Position numbers and translations under genes: made by a program | Shown here: positions 1-12,765 of the stretch, piece by piece | How positions within the stretch are numbered: the stretch's first letter is position 1 | Layout of the letters: every line of letters starts with the position of its first letter | Notes under the pieces: generated by a model | What the model saw: only the letters and a program-made list of their open reading frames with translations | The model's database searches: none | Told to the model about the DNA's origin: nothing | DNA from: Marinobacter guineae | GTDB taxonomy: Bacteria > Pseudomonadota > Gammaproteobacteria > Pseudomonadales > Oleiphilaceae | Length of the DNA stretch: 64,000 nt | NCBI RefSeq assembly: GCF_002744735.1 | Contig: NZ_KZ319339.1 | Location: 1,054,001 to 1,118,000, forward strand | Direction: 5' to 3'

Positions 1-62
1 TCGGCATAGGCTGCGCCTGCGAGTGCCATCGAGATGGCGGAAGCAAGCAGAACTTTTTTCAT
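1..62 (-). CDS. Secreted protein N-terminus (YceI-like?), partial
   Basis: Only the first 20 codons lie in the window. They encode a classical Sec signal peptide: a Lys-Lys start, a hydrophobic core, and an AGAAYA end that suits signal peptidase I. A good AGGGAG ribosome site precedes the ATG. The gene lies 72 bp downstream of a cytochrome b561 gene on the same strand. In many proteobacteria cytochrome b561 is paired with a periplasmic YceI-family lipocalin-like protein, so that is the best guess. It is inferred from context only, because no mature sequence is visible. Confidence 0.5.
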   Translation of the reverse strand, partial: MKKVLLASAISMALAGAAYA

Positions 63-134
63 GGTTATCTCCCTTATTTCATTGGTGCCCGACTCCCGGG
101 CGTTACACGAATTCAGATTCGGGTTGCGCGATCG

Positions 135-680
135 CTACTTCCCCAGCATACGACGGAGTGTCTGGTCGCGATCAATAAAGTGGTGCTTGAGAGCGCCAGC
201 TGCATGGACCAGGGCAAGACCGATGATGGCCCAGGTAGTCCAATAGTGAACAGTCCCGGCGATATCTTCCATTCCCTTTATCTGACCGGTCACCGACGGT
301 ACTTCAAACCACCCAAAGACACTGATGGAAGAGCCGTCGGCAGTTGAGATCAGGTAACCGCTGGTCATTGCCACAAAGATCAGCACATAGAGCAGTGCGT
401 GTGCCAGATGAGCGCTGCGAACTTCCCAGCGCTTATGGCCTGCCAGCGATGCTGGCGATTTATTCAGTCCTTTCCAGATAACCCGGAAAACCATGACCGT
501 CAGGAGCAGGATGCCAACACTGCGGTGAATGTCCGGGGCTTTTTTGTACCAGTCATGGTAATAGGTTAAATCCACCATCCAGTACCCGAGTGCGAATAGG
601 CCGAATACCGTCAGGGCAACAAGCCAGTGAATGACGATTGCCACCAAGCCGTAACTGGATGATGTATTGCGGATTTGCAT
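135..680 (-). CDS. Cytochrome b561, inner membrane
   Basis: This 181-residue protein has four membrane segments, at roughly 12-32, 52-70, 92-112 and 148-168. His18, His52, His145 and His159 lie in or at the helices and suit the two b-haem sites of the bacterial CybB family. The length is typical. Such proteins pass electrons between quinol and periplasmic partners; some are superoxide:ubiquinone oxidoreductases. The neighbouring secreted protein probably belongs to the same operon. The ribosome site is weak, but the start fits the family N-terminus. Confidence 0.9.
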   Translation of the reverse strand: MQIRNTSSSYGLVAIVIHWLVALTVFGLFALGYWMVDLTYYHDWYKKAPDIHRSVGILLLTVMVFRVIWKGLNKSPASLAGHKRWEVRSAHLAHALLYVLIFVAMTSGYLISTADGSSISVFGWFEVPSVTGQIKGMEDIAGTVHYWTTWAIIGLALVHAAGALKHHFIDRDQTLRRMLGK

Positions 681-890
681 GATAAAAACTGACCTTGATC
701 CCTGATTCTGATTATCTGGCCACAGTTTAGGAATGCGGCTTCACGAAAAAAATCAAAATCTTTTGCTGCCGTGCATCAGATTTTCTGACCAACCTCTCGC
801 TACTTTTGCCTTTGTAACCTTTGTCTTTGGTCGCATACGGGTTTTACGGATTGCTCAAAATTATAGCAACGATAAACTTTAAGCATATTG

Positions 891-915
891 CAATGCCCCG
901 TCGGGGGCCTCATTG
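891..915 (+). other. Leader hairpin before a tiny ORF
   Basis: CAATG and CATTG form an outer stem and CCCC/GGGG an inner stem around a GTC loop. The hairpin ends about 6 nt before the Shine-Dalgarno sequence of the 15-codon ORF. It could be a 5' UTR structure or an upstream terminator; no U-run follows it. The rest of 681-1215 shows no other gene. TTGCTC (851) and TAAACT (873), 16 bp apart, are a weak promoter candidate. Confidence 0.4.
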
Positions 916-931
916 ACCGAGAGGACAAGAC

Positions 932-979
932 ATGGAATTTGAATTCGACGAAACTGTGGTTGTGCCCAGCAACAACTGA
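932..979 (+). CDS. 15-residue ORF, unknown
   Basis: An ATG follows a strong GAGAGGA ribosome site with 6 nt spacing and opens a 15-codon frame, MEFEFDETVVVPSNN, then TGA. The peptide is acidic at the N-terminus, with a Val run and an Asn-Asn end. It has no membrane segment and no signal peptide. A structured leader lies upstream and a second hairpin begins 6 nt after the stop, so the whole looks like a compact transcription unit. I do not recognise the peptide. It could be a regulatory leader, a small protein or a modified-peptide precursor, or a chance frame in a small RNA. Confidence 0.4.
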   Translation: MEFEFDETVVVPSNN

Positions 980-984
980 TTCTG

Positions 985-1006
985 TGGCGGTCTTACGGGA
1001 CCGCCA
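985..1006 (+). terminator. Hairpin after the tiny ORF
   Basis: A perfect 8-bp GC-rich stem, TGGCGGTC/GACCGCCA, closes a 6-nt loop. It starts 6 nt after the stop of the 15-codon ORF. The tail reads GGCTCTTATAT, a poor U-run, so intrinsic termination is plausible but not assured. It may instead be part of a small RNA or an mRNA 3' protection structure. Confidence 0.45.
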
Positions 1007-1215
1007 GGCTCTTATATCCGCCCTACCTGACCACAAAAGATACAAACCGTTTCCAGTTTCTACATGAAACAGTGGTAATAAACGCGTTTTTTTGGCAATC
1101 TTCCTCCCAACTATCAGTAACTTCAGACTTTTCAGAAATACCCGTACTGATACGTGACAGTTCAGGCGTCTGACTCTGGCGGCTGATGCGTTCGCTTAAT
1201 TAACCAGAATCGTCT

Positions 1216-2499
1216 ATGTCGAAACGCCTCCCTGAAAAGCTGACGGCTCCGGAAGTGGAACTGTTATCCCCTATGCTGAACAGGGAAGGTGACACATGGA
1301 CCGCTGATTTCAGAGGACTTAAGCTCAGAACGGCGCTTCAACCCATTTACAGCATTTCCCACAAGCGGATTGTCGGCTATGAGGCACTTATCCGAGCCTT
1401 TGACAACGACAACTCAGCAGTACTCCCGCTACACCTGTTTCAGCTTCCCGATTCCGCCGCAGAGAATCTGCTGTTGGACCGACTCTGCCGGTACCTTCAT
1501 ATACGCAACTACAGTGGCATCAGTGACCAGCTGAACTGGCTGTTTCTGAACGTGTCGCCGCAGGTGGTCACCAGCGGCAGCCAGGCAGATTCTTTTTTTG
1601 GTCAGCTCCTTGCCAAAACCGGCCTCCCTCCGCACCGCATTGTGATGGAGATTGTGGAGCAGCCAACAGACGACGCTGAAAGACTTCGGGAAACAGTCGC
1701 CTATTACAAAAAACTGGGTTGTCTCACCGCCATCGACGACTTTGGTGCCGGCCATTCCAACTTTGAACGGATCTGGAATCTGTCGCCCGATATCGTGAAG
1801 CTGGACCGGAAACTGCTGACCCGGGCAACAGAAGATCACAAGGCCCGCCAGATTCTCAACGGGATTGTGTCACTGCTGCATCAGTCCGGCTGCCTGGTGC
1901 TGCTGGAAGGCGTGGAAACCCGTGACCAGGCGATGATCGCCATTGATGCGGGTGTCGACTTTGTTCAGGGTTTCTATTTCCGAAAGCCAAGCACGGACCT
2001 GAACCAGCTTGCCCACGCGCCTGCGGATTTCGACCAACTGCTGCAGGAATACAAAACCCGCAACCAGGTCACCCTGGACCCGACACGGCAACTGGTGGAG
2101 TTTTTCAGTGGCTTTTTCGATCACGCTATCACCAAGTTGCGAAACGGTCTTGGCATGGACGACGCCTGCCTGAATCTGCTGAACCATCCGGCAGTGTCGA
2201 GGTGCTATCTCGTGGATGACAAGGGCGTACAGATTGATGACACGCTGGTGTCCGACACTGTCACCCGCAGTCTTGATCCGCGCTTCAAACCCCTGGAGAG
2301 CACCAGCAGTGCTGACTGGTTCCGCCAGCAGTATCTGCGTCAGGCACTGGCTCAGCCTGAAAACCTGCATGTAACGGCACCCTATTTGTGCGTCACCGGT
2401 GCCTACATGTGTGTAACGCTGTCGCTAGGCTACTACCAGGATGGAAAGCTGCAGGTATTGTGCTGCGACATCCTCGCCAACCCTGTAGCTACGGATTAA
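1216..2499 (+). CDS. Cyclic-di-GMP phosphodiesterase, EAL plus YkuI_C-like domain
   Basis: This 427-residue soluble protein has an EAL domain at about 35-265. The catalytic set looks intact: E56-A-L-x-R, Asn112, Glu145, the Asp174-Asp175 pair in DDFG, Lys195, Glu231 and Gln251. It should therefore hydrolyse cyclic-di-GMP to pGpG. Residues 290-427 resemble the PAS/Cache-like YkuI_C domain that follows EAL in Bacillus YkuI and relatives, and probably sense a small ligand in the cytoplasm. There is no GGDEF domain and no membrane segment. The gene stands alone and overlaps the convergent permease gene by 11 bp. Confidence 0.9.
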   Translation: MSKRLPEKLTAPEVELLSPMLNREGDTWTADFRGLKLRTALQPIYSISHKRIVGYEALIRAFDNDNSAVLPLHLFQLPDSAAENLLLDRLCRYLHIRNYSGISDQLNWLFLNVSPQVVTSGSQADSFFGQLLAKTGLPPHRIVMEIVEQPTDDAERLRETVAYYKKLGCLTAIDDFGAGHSNFERIWNLSPDIVKLDRKLLTRATEDHKARQILNGIVSLLHQSGCLVLLEGVETRDQAMIAIDAGVDFVQGFYFRKPSTDLNQLAHAPADFDQLLQEYKTRNQVTLDPTRQLVEFFSGFFDHAITKLRNGLGMDDACLNLLNHPAVSRCYLVDDKGVQIDDTLVSDTVTRSLDPRFKPLESTSSADWFRQQYLRQALAQPENLHVTAPYLCVTGAYMCVTLSLGYYQDGKLQVLCCDILANPVATD

Positions 2500-4261
2500 T
2501 TCCGTACACGATGGCGATGACTGCGACTGTCACAATGCCGATAAACACATTCATTGGCACCCCGACACGAACAAAATCACCAAACCGATAACCGCCGGGA
2601 CCGAACACCATCATGTTGGTCTGGTAACCCAATGGCGTGGCAAAGCTCGCCGACGCGGCCATCATTACGGCGATCACAAACGGCTCTGGTGCAACGCCCA
2701 TACTGCCAGTCATGGACAGCACAACCGGAATAATCAGCACCGCTGCGGCGTTATTGGTGATCACTTCCGTCAGCACCGACACGGCAAAATAGACCAGAAA
2801 GATTGTGAGTAATACGTGTCCCTGGCTGAGTTCCAGGATGCCTTCGGCGACAAATCTTGCCGCGCCGGTCTGTTCCAGCGCCGCACCCATCGCAAAAGAA
2901 GCGGCTATGGTGAGAATCACCGGCACATCCACCGATTTCTGGGCCTGACCGACCGAACAGCAGCCAGACAGAATCATCAGCGCCGCGCCCAGCAATGCCG
3001 CGTTCAGCATGCTCAGGATGCCGCAGGCTGCCAGGCCAACCAGAACGAACAGGATCCCCCAGGACAACCAGGCGCGATCGTGCCGGGGGGTTTCAGTTTC
3101 CAGGTCATTGATCAGCAGAAAATCCTTGTTGTAACGCTGGCGACTGACAAACGCGGGCCGGGCCTCCAGCAACAGTACGTCACCCGGCTTCAGGCGAATG
3201 TTGCCCAGATTGCCCGATACCCGCTCACCGCCCCGGGCAACAGCCAGAACCACCGCACCATACCGATCCCGGAAACGGGCATCCCGGATGGTTAGCCCAA
3301 GCACATCGGACTGGGGCGACAAGGCCGCCTCGACCAGGCGCCGCTCTGCCCTGTCTTTGCTCAGGCTCGGTTCGTCTTCATGGACAGAAGGCACGATGCC
3401 GTTGATCCGCAGAAGGTCCGAGATGGCCTGGGTATCACCGGCGAACACCAGGCGATCACCACCCCTGAGCCGCTCCTCGGACGGCACCGCTGTTACCACG
3501 CTGCCATCACGCTCAATCTCAACCAGATAAAGCCGTTCCAGCTCCCGGAGTCCGGCTTCGCCAACGCTTTTGCCTACTAGTGGGCCGTCGAACGATACCG
3601 CCACCTCCAGCGTGAACTCCCGCATGGAGCCGAATTTCTGCTGATCCTTGCGATCAGGAAGCGCTCTGGGCATAAACAGCAGCAACGCCGCCACACCAAT
3701 GATTGCGACGGGCAGCCCCACGGCAGTAATAGAGAAGATCGAGAAGCCCTGTTCGCCAGTCAGCTGCTGGTATTGGCCATTAACTACGAGGTTGGTGCTG
3801 GTACCAATCAGCGTAAGAGTGCCACCGAGAATCGCCGAATAGCTGAGGGGAATCATTAGCTTGGACGGCGATATACCAATTTTTCTGGACCAGGCATGAA
3901 CGGCCGGAATCATGGTGGCCACAACAGGGGTGTTGTTAAGGAAACCGCTAAGAAGAGCAACCGGCAGCGCAATCCGCGCCTGGGCCGAGCGAACCGTTTT
4001 TGGGTTTCGGAGCAGGTGATGAACCAGCAGGTCCACGCCACCGGAGTGATGGATGCCAGACGCTACCACGAACATGGCGACAACGGTGATAAGACCACTG
4101 TTACTGAAACCCGCCAGGGCCTGATCGGCAGAAACGATACCACTGGCACTGAGTACCACGAGCACCCCCATCATCACCAGATGGGGCGCAAATCGCCCTG
4201 CACTCATCAGCAACAACGCAGTGCCTGCGAGGCCCAGCGCAAACCAACCTTGCCAGTCCAT
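2489..4261 (-). CDS. SLC13-family anion permease with two RCK_C domains
   Basis: The 590-residue protein has membrane helices at both ends. Between them are two cytoplasmic TrkA/RCK_C-type domains at about 205-290 and 305-375, each with the LKPGD/LRGGD turn typical of the fold. This is the layout of the ArsB/NhaD-SLC13 group, whose members carry sulfate, dicarboxylates or other anions. The substrate cannot be told here. The frame also opens one codon earlier with TTG, but the ATG is the better start. It lies 95 bp after parE on the same strand. Confidence 0.85.
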   Translation of the reverse strand: MDWQGWFALGLAGTALLLMSAGRFAPHLVMMGVLVVLSASGIVSADQALAGFSNSGLITVVAMFVVASGIHHSGGVDLLVHHLLRNPKTVRSAQARIALPVALLSGFLNNTPVVATMIPAVHAWSRKIGISPSKLMIPLSYSAILGGTLTLIGTSTNLVVNGQYQQLTGEQGFSIFSITAVGLPVAIIGVAALLLFMPRALPDRKDQQKFGSMREFTLEVAVSFDGPLVGKSVGEAGLRELERLYLVEIERDGSVVTAVPSEERLRGGDRLVFAGDTQAISDLLRINGIVPSVHEDEPSLSKDRAERRLVEAALSPQSDVLGLTIRDARFRDRYGAVVLAVARGGERVSGNLGNIRLKPGDVLLLEARPAFVSRQRYNKDFLLINDLETETPRHDRAWLSWGILFVLVGLAACGILSMLNAALLGAALMILSGCCSVGQAQKSVDVPVILTIAASFAMGAALEQTGAARFVAEGILELSQGHVLLTIFLVYFAVSVLTEVITNNAAAVLIIPVVLSMTGSMGVAPEPFVIAVMMAASASFATPLGYQTNMMVFGPGGYRFGDFVRVGVPMNVFIGIVTVAVIAIVYGINP

Positions 4262-4356
4262 CAACGGTTCTTCCCGATCAGAAAACTGGCAGGATAAAGG
4301 GTTTGCAGAATACTTAGAAAGAATAAAGGATGCTTTTTATAGCACCTTAAGGAATA

Positions 4357-6792
<2,436 letters not shown>

Positions 6793-6796
<4 letters not shown>

Positions 6797-9477
6797 GGAA
6801 TCTGGATCGCCTTTACGCTGGTCGACTGACTTCCAGCCTGCTCTGACAGTAACCGGTAACCCACGAAATCCGGCCTGGGCAGAAAGTCTGGTGAATTCAC
6901 AGACAGGGCCGGTCTGGAATAGCTGGTGGTCATCCGGAGTCCGGTAACCAGTTGATTCTCGCGCACTTCAATTATCTGCCGCAAACCGGCAACCGGGTAC
7001 TCGGCGCAGGCCTCACCGGCGTGACAAATCAGGCCATCATTATCGAGGTCCGTTCCCGCAACCAGGAAATACTCGCCCGGAGGCACTTCGTTCTGGAGTT
7101 GCGGCGCCTGGCCATCATCCGGGAGAAACTCGAACTGATATTGGCCTTCGTTTACCGTGGCAACCGTCTGACCAACAGTTACAAAGGTATCGCCCTGAGG
7201 TTCAGGCTCAACCAGCAGGACAAAATGCCGGCCGGCGTCCCGGGCCTGTTGGTCGGTGATCTGCTGGCCTATCACGGGGATGGCCAGCCTTTTCTCTCCT
7301 TCTGATCCCGTTTCGTAGGTGACAATAAAACTTCCTCTTGATGACAGTCCAGTCTCAAGATTCTCCGGAATCAGTGCTAGCTCTAATTCAGCGACTGGAT
7401 TCTCCGAATCCACGGCAAGCGGAAGTGTTTCAGACCCTCGTGATACAAAAAACCAGTCATCTGAAGCTGAAACACCAGTAATGCGAACAGCACTGTCTCC
7501 CAGCCGTGAAAATTCGACAGTCTCGGGCGAAGAAACCCCCGCTTCCACGGCAAGGTTCACCACCGCTGGCGATGCTGTGAGCAATTCCGGCGGTGATCCA
7601 GAAAGCACAGCTTGAATGGCTTTGCCTGCGTCCAGAAGGCCATAGCCCAACTGATCAGTCCGGTTACAACCCGCTTCACAGGGAGGTAGCGTCAAGTCCC
7701 CGTTTATGAGGTAGCCATCAATGTTCCCTGAGTTCAGCGCCGGCCTGACCTCTTTCATCAGGGCCAGCACGCCGGACACATGAGGCGCCGCCATGGACGT
7801 TCCCTGCAACCCACGATAGACCGCCTGCAACTGCCCATCCACTACCGCTGCACTGGTACTGCTGACCAGATCGCCCTGGCCATCACCATTGCCGTCGCGA
7901 CTGGCATCGCCGCCCGGCGCGGCAAGATCAATCGTGCTACCAAAGTTCGAATAAGATGAAAGGCTGCCGGCACCGTCCACGGCGCTGACCGAGAATACGT
8001 TTTCCAACGCGGCCGGACAGGATGGCTCGCTGGTGGCCGAGTTGCCGGCTGCGGCAACGTAAATAATGCCTTTTTCCACGCCTTGATTGATAAGCTGCTG
8101 AAGCGTGCCCGCAACACCCGGGTCACCACAGGGAAGACCCCCGAGACTCAGGTTAACGACGTCTGCGGACGGCCTGGCCTGATCGCCCAACACCCACTGC
8201 ATGCCCTCAAGCAGATCACTGAGCGTGCCAGAACCGCCCTCTCCCAAAACTCGCACCGCCATCAGGTTGGATCCGAAAGCAACACCGGCGCCGCCAATGC
8301 CATTGACTGCCGCCGCTACGGTGCCCGCAACATGAGTCCCGTGGTAGACACTGCCACCCACAGCATTTCCCGGATCGGCGGGAAAGTCATCGCCGTCTAC
8401 GGCGTCGAAGCCGGCGATGACATTGGCCGTCAGGTCCGGATGCCACTGCCCGCCATCCCTGAACAAGCCAGTATCCAGGACCGCAACGTTGACATCCGAG
8501 CCACCACCAGGGGCAAGCTGCCAGGCTACCGGGCCGTTGATCAGGGCGTAATGCCACTGCTGGCCAAGGACGCTGCTCGGATAAAGGGGCTCATCCACCG
8601 GCGAGGCAAAGGCCTGGGTCTTATAGTTTGGAGATGCGTGGCGGATGGCGGGGTCGTCTCTCAGGCTCCGGATCCAGGCAAGAGTCTGTTCTGCGGGGCT
8701 ACTCTGACTCAACGCGGCCACTGCGGCGGGGCGCCGGACCGTCCAGAGGCCGGGGGCAATCTGGCGCCCTGGTGCCATCAGCGCACTGGCTGGAAGCCCG
8801 TTGCCCCTGACCCCTGGATCGCGCAGGGAAACAATCGCCTCATCCTGAACGAATTCGTGTCTTGGCCAGTCGTAAGCGGTCGCGGTGGGTGTTTCCGTTC
8901 TCGACGAAGACAGGATGTACAACATGGGCGGAGCACCAAGTGCAGTCACCGACAGGGTATAATCACCTGACTGTTCGCTGTCGAGCGCAATGGTGACGGG
9001 CGACCCATTACCGGGCGCTGTCTTTTCGGCGAGAATTGTGCCATCAGGCGCTTCAACAGTTAGCCGAAGATCGGACGCTGTTCCAAGCCTCGTGGCAAAG
9101 CTCTGCAGGGTCAGTTCCAGACCTGCCTGCAGCGACGAGACGTACCGATCCTCTGGGTCAGGAAAGTACTGGAAAGGGTCAGACCCTGTATAAATCGACG
9201 GATAATCACGGACCTGCGTAGTGTCGCTGACATATCCCGCCAGAATAAACTCAGGCGGCAATAGCTGGGCCGAGGTCAGCGGGGCACGGCCAAGCAGCGC
9301 ATCTGCATTATCCGCATCAACCCGTGTTCCCGCCTCTATGTCGATGGTTCCAGCCAGAGCGACTGGAGCTGGCAGGTCACCACTGCCGGAGCCTCCACCA
9401 CACCCGACCACAGCCAGGCCAAGCGCCATGGATATGCACATTCTCCCAAGGTTACCGGGAACCGACGCCAGCACCAT
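6793..9477 (-). CDS. Subtilisin-like S8 protease, lipoprotein
   Basis: I chose the ATG at 9477 because a GGGGAG site lies 8 nt upstream; the frame opens further upstream at TTG 9519. The product has 894 residues with the lipobox VVGC at Cys26. The catalytic set is complete: Asp335 (VAVLDTG), His379 (HGTHVAGT), Asn479 (AAAGN) and Ser561 (GTSMAAPH). An N-terminal region contains a PPC-like beta domain and a fervidolysin-type propeptide. After the protease come about 260 residues of beta-sandwich character. It is probably exported and membrane-anchored, acting outside the cytoplasm together with the overlapping PrcB-family protein. Confidence 0.92.
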
Positions 9478-9575
9478 AAACAACACTCCCCAAATTTCCC
9501 TCAGCATAACCCATCCCAACCGAGGTGTTATTTACTGAGTGTTAACCGTTACGCGAACCAGTGACTACCGGATGC

Positions 9576-9610
9576 AAAAAAAACCGCCGGAGGTTACCCC
9601 CAGGCGGCTT
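9576..9610 (-). terminator. Intrinsic terminator of the TRAP operon
   Basis: Read on the minus strand, a CCGCC/GGCGG stem with a further GGGG/CCTCC section is followed by a run of eight T. It lies 20-54 bp after the permease stop and faces the right way to end that operon. Confidence 0.75.
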
Positions 9611-9629
9611 TCAAACTAGCATCCCCACA

Positions 9630-11681
9630 TTACAACGCGTAGAACAGCATCGGTACAAAGGCCGCCACCAGGAGCGTCGGCCCCATTACTGCCAGAGGCA
9701 GCAACAGGCGCTGATAACGGTGCCAGAAGGAGCCGGTACGTTCCGCCGCCAGCACTTCCGTCTCACCCACCACCTGGCGGGTCAGCAGATGGTTGAGCGC
9801 TACCGGCGGGCTCAGATAGCCCAATTCGAATGCTACCAGGCACACAATCCAGAAATGCAGCGGATCAATACCCAGCTGAATAGCCGGCTGGGCAATGGTG
9901 GCTGACACCAGGATCACCGCGCCGAACGGATCCATGACCATGCCGATGATAGTGAGCATCACCACGATCACCAGCATCGCGATCCACGGGCTGGTCAGGT
10001 TCTCCGGGAAGAGAGCGTGGACGATATCCGAGCGCTCAAGAATCCCGCCGAGGCAGATCGAAAAACCGATGAGGGCCAGCAAGGCTCCGATATGAACGGC
10101 GGAGTCACTGGCGGCGGCGGAACTCCGGCTCCAGAAGACCTTCAGGCGGGTTTCATCATCGCCCTGGCTGTCACCGCTGGCATCCAGAAAAACCAGCGCC
10201 AGCATTACCAGCGGCAGAATCAGCGGTGCGCTGTACTCATTGAACTGAAGTCCAAGTACAACCCATATAGCGAGAATCACAACGGCTGCGACCAATGCGT
10301 AAGGCATCAACGCCTTCATTCTGCGGATGGATTCCCGAAACGCCCCTGGCGCCGGCCTGGGCTTCCAGTTTCCTTCGGTTTTGCAGACAACCAGGGAAAA
10401 CAGCGTGGCCGACATGATGAACACCCAGAAGCCCCAACCATACAGTTCCGTAGTGGTGACTTCCTTGTTCAGTGCAGCAACCACCACAATCAACAGACAG
10501 GGATTGAGCACGACACCCAGACTCCCCGACATGGCCGTCGTGGCCAGGGAAAGTTGGCGACCGGCGCCCGCGCGGCGGAGTTCGTCGTAAACGACACCGC
10601 CCACAGCGAGAATAAATATCCCCGAGGCGCCGGTGAACGCCGTGGGAAAAGCGGTTGCGAAAATAATCACGGACGCCAGCATGGGCGCCGGCAAGTTGTA
10701 GGGTTTGATGACGTTTAGCAGCAGCTCCGGCAAGCGGGTCTGCTTCAGCACCATACCGACCAGCACATACAGGCCGATGTTTATAAACATGGAGGACAGA
10801 TTCGACATCATCCCGAAATAGATGGCCAGGCCGGAGGCGTAGCCATCCACCAGGAAGAAGTAACCCATGGCAATCAGGCCCATGGCACAGTAAAGCGGCA
10901 ACACAAGACCCGATGAAAGCGAGAGACTTCCCGCCCTCATCCGTTCCGGCACGTTCACAAAGCGCACCGCATTGATTACCATGAACAGGCCAAATACACC
11001 CATCCAGGCAGACTGGAGCTGGCTCGTCGACTCCGATCCCGGCGAACTGGCCAGCTGGCCGAGATAGGCATTCAGAGACGCTACCATCAGCCCGTTTACG
11101 GCAAACTGCACACCCTGACTCAAGCGCCACTCAGCGCGGTTCCCTGGCAGACGCAACGCGATATGGTCCGCATCGAGGGCCGCAACAGCCGCTGCCAGCG
11201 CGAACATGGCGATGAACAGATACTTGGTGAGTTCAATGTTATCCAGCAGAAAATCCGCCAGCCCCTGCTCCACACTCTTGAACAGCCCTAGGGCCGGGGT
11301 GGCGTGCTGCAGATTCTGTTCGTAAGTCACGTACTCCTGCTTACAAAGCTCAAGGTTACGCTCCAGGGAGGTCCGGATAGCCTCCGGATTAGGCGGCGAA
11401 CTGAACAGATCATCCGGATCGGGCTTGTAGGCTTCCACCCGCTTGCGCACTTCGGCATCAACATTCATTTCGAGCTGACAGGACGGCTCTGTGGCGTCCG
11501 GGTTCAGCAGGTAATAATTTGGCCAGGTCTGCTCACCGACCCACAACAGGCGGGAGTGGAGTGAATTACCCATTCCCAGAACAAGCGTGGAAAGGAGCAA
11601 CAACAAGAGTACTGCCCCGTGCAGCCGATGCACGGGGTACAGGGTCCTGACCGCCGGGGCCGTCAATGCGCGCCAGTTCAT
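9630..11681 (-). CDS. TRAP transporter permease, fused small and large subunits
   Basis: This 683-residue membrane protein has many helices. Its C-terminal two-thirds match the DctM large subunit, with repeated hydrophobic segments such as FPTAFTGASGIFILAVGG and SGSLGVVLNPCLL. The N-terminal third is a DctQ-like helical part. Between the first helix and the next lies an unusual hydrophilic insert of about 100 residues with two Cys, probably periplasmic. It should import a solute using a sodium gradient with the binding protein encoded just upstream (15 bp gap). The substrate is unknown. Confidence 0.85.
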   Translation of the reverse strand: MNWRALTAPAVRTLYPVHRLHGAVLLLLLLSTLVLGMGNSLHSRLLWVGEQTWPNYYLLNPDATEPSCQLEMNVDAEVRKRVEAYKPDPDDLFSSPPNPEAIRTSLERNLELCKQEYVTYEQNLQHATPALGLFKSVEQGLADFLLDNIELTKYLFIAMFALAAAVAALDADHIALRLPGNRAEWRLSQGVQFAVNGLMVASLNAYLGQLASSPGSESTSQLQSAWMGVFGLFMVINAVRFVNVPERMRAGSLSLSSGLVLPLYCAMGLIAMGYFFLVDGYASGLAIYFGMMSNLSSMFINIGLYVLVGMVLKQTRLPELLLNVIKPYNLPAPMLASVIIFATAFPTAFTGASGIFILAVGGVVYDELRRAGAGRQLSLATTAMSGSLGVVLNPCLLIVVVAALNKEVTTTELYGWGFWVFIMSATLFSLVVCKTEGNWKPRPAPGAFRESIRRMKALMPYALVAAVVILAIWVVLGLQFNEYSAPLILPLVMLALVFLDASGDSQGDDETRLKVFWSRSSAAASDSAVHIGALLALIGFSICLGGILERSDIVHALFPENLTSPWIAMLVIVVMLTIIGMVMDPFGAVILVSATIAQPAIQLGIDPLHFWIVCLVAFELGYLSPPVALNHLLTRQVVGETEVLAAERTGSFWHRYQRLLLPLAVMGPTLLVAAFVPMLFYAL

Positions 11682-11696
11682 AGCCGTTCCGCCCCT

Positions 11697-12707
11697 TTAT
11701 TCGCGATTGGCCGATGTGCACTCGGATGCAGACGGGTTGCTGGCGCAACGGATCTTGCTCAGCAACCCCAGCATCTTGGGATGGTAGACATCTGGCGCCC
11801 CGTTGAGGCCGTCGCGCATCTCAATCCGGTTCTGGCGGAACATCTCCTGATAGCCCTCAATATCCTTTTCCGGAATGCGAATCCATTTCTCCTCCGGAAT
11901 TGCCTTTTCCTGGCTGGTGATCAGGCTCATGGCCTGCGGGAACATTGCCCAGGCGACTTCCCGGGCGTTCTGGGAAGTGGCATCGGCGAGTACGTCTTCC
12001 CTCGCGATGATCTGAATCGTCAATTGTGCCAACGGATAATCCACAATGCCGCCCGTGTCACCAATGCCCTTGTAGAGCTCCAGCGCCTCATAGGCAAAAG
12101 CAGGCGCATAGGCTGTGTCTACAGACCCGTTGTTGAACTTGCCCGCAAAGTTCGTGATGTCCGAAGGCACCACCGTGGCCTTGATAAAGTTCACCATGTG
12201 AATGGCGTCTTTCTGATAATCCAGCGTTGCCATGCGCTTGCCGGCCAGCTCGCCGGCGGTATCTATGCTGCGGTCGTTCACGAACAGGTAACCGGCACCA
12301 ACAGGGATAATACCCAATACTTCATAGCCATTGGCTTTCATGAGGGGGGCCGCCTTGGGCTGGGCAAGGGTTGCCAGCAGGGTTTTGAGGTCATCATAGG
12401 AGGGGATCGCGCCCACCGCGCTGACACTTCCAGTGAATCTGTTGAACGGGCGGGTACGAATGTCCGTGGCGGCCACCGCATCACACTGGCCGGCATTGAA
12501 ATCGCCTACGGCAACGCCTTCATCGGTGTAGGGTTTGAGCTCGAAATCGACGCCGTGGGCTTTCATTTCCAGCGCATAGTCCTTGATCATGTTGAAGACA
12601 TCGCCATTGGCACCAATTACGTCGAAGACACACATCTTCACGGTCTGGGCTGAGGCAATAGGTGCAATGGCAGCGAGAGTCAGAGCGGCAACGGATTTGC
12701 GGATCAT
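11697..12707 (-). CDS. Periplasmic solute-binding protein of the TRAP system
   Basis: A 336-residue protein with a Sec signal peptide ending ASAQ near residue 20. Its sequence resembles the AdeT1/2-type putative solute-binding family: KMCVFDVIGANGD near the N-terminus and an internal GELAGKRMATLDYQ hinge segment typical of TRAP binding proteins. Three Cys occur, two close to the C-terminus, possibly as a disulfide. It is translated just before the fused permease, so it probably delivers the substrate to it. The AdeT name comes from a claimed efflux role elsewhere; import is more likely here. Confidence 0.82.
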   Translation of the reverse strand: MIRKSVAALTLAAIAPIASAQTVKMCVFDVIGANGDVFNMIKDYALEMKAHGVDFELKPYTDEGVAVGDFNAGQCDAVAATDIRTRPFNRFTGSVSAVGAIPSYDDLKTLLATLAQPKAAPLMKANGYEVLGIIPVGAGYLFVNDRSIDTAGELAGKRMATLDYQKDAIHMVNFIKATVVPSDITNFAGKFNNGSVDTAYAPAFAYEALELYKGIGDTGGIVDYPLAQLTIQIIAREDVLADATSQNAREVAWAMFPQAMSLITSQEKAIPEEKWIRIPEKDIEGYQEMFRQNRIEMRDGLNGAPDVYHPKMLGLLSKIRCASNPSASECTSANRE

Positions 12708-12765
12708 AACGACCTCCGGGTCATTCTTGTGGTTATAGGTAATCAGAAGGCTTGGGACGTTTGCC

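Noticed and set aside
800..1045. 81-codon minus-strand frame over the tiny-ORF region
   Set aside because: It reads through both hairpins antisense to the better-signalled 15-codon ORF, has no ribosome site and no recognisable content.
4265..4356. Possible terminator after parE (AAGGATGC...GCACCTT)
   Set aside because: The stem has a bulge and no T-run in the required direction, so support is too weak.
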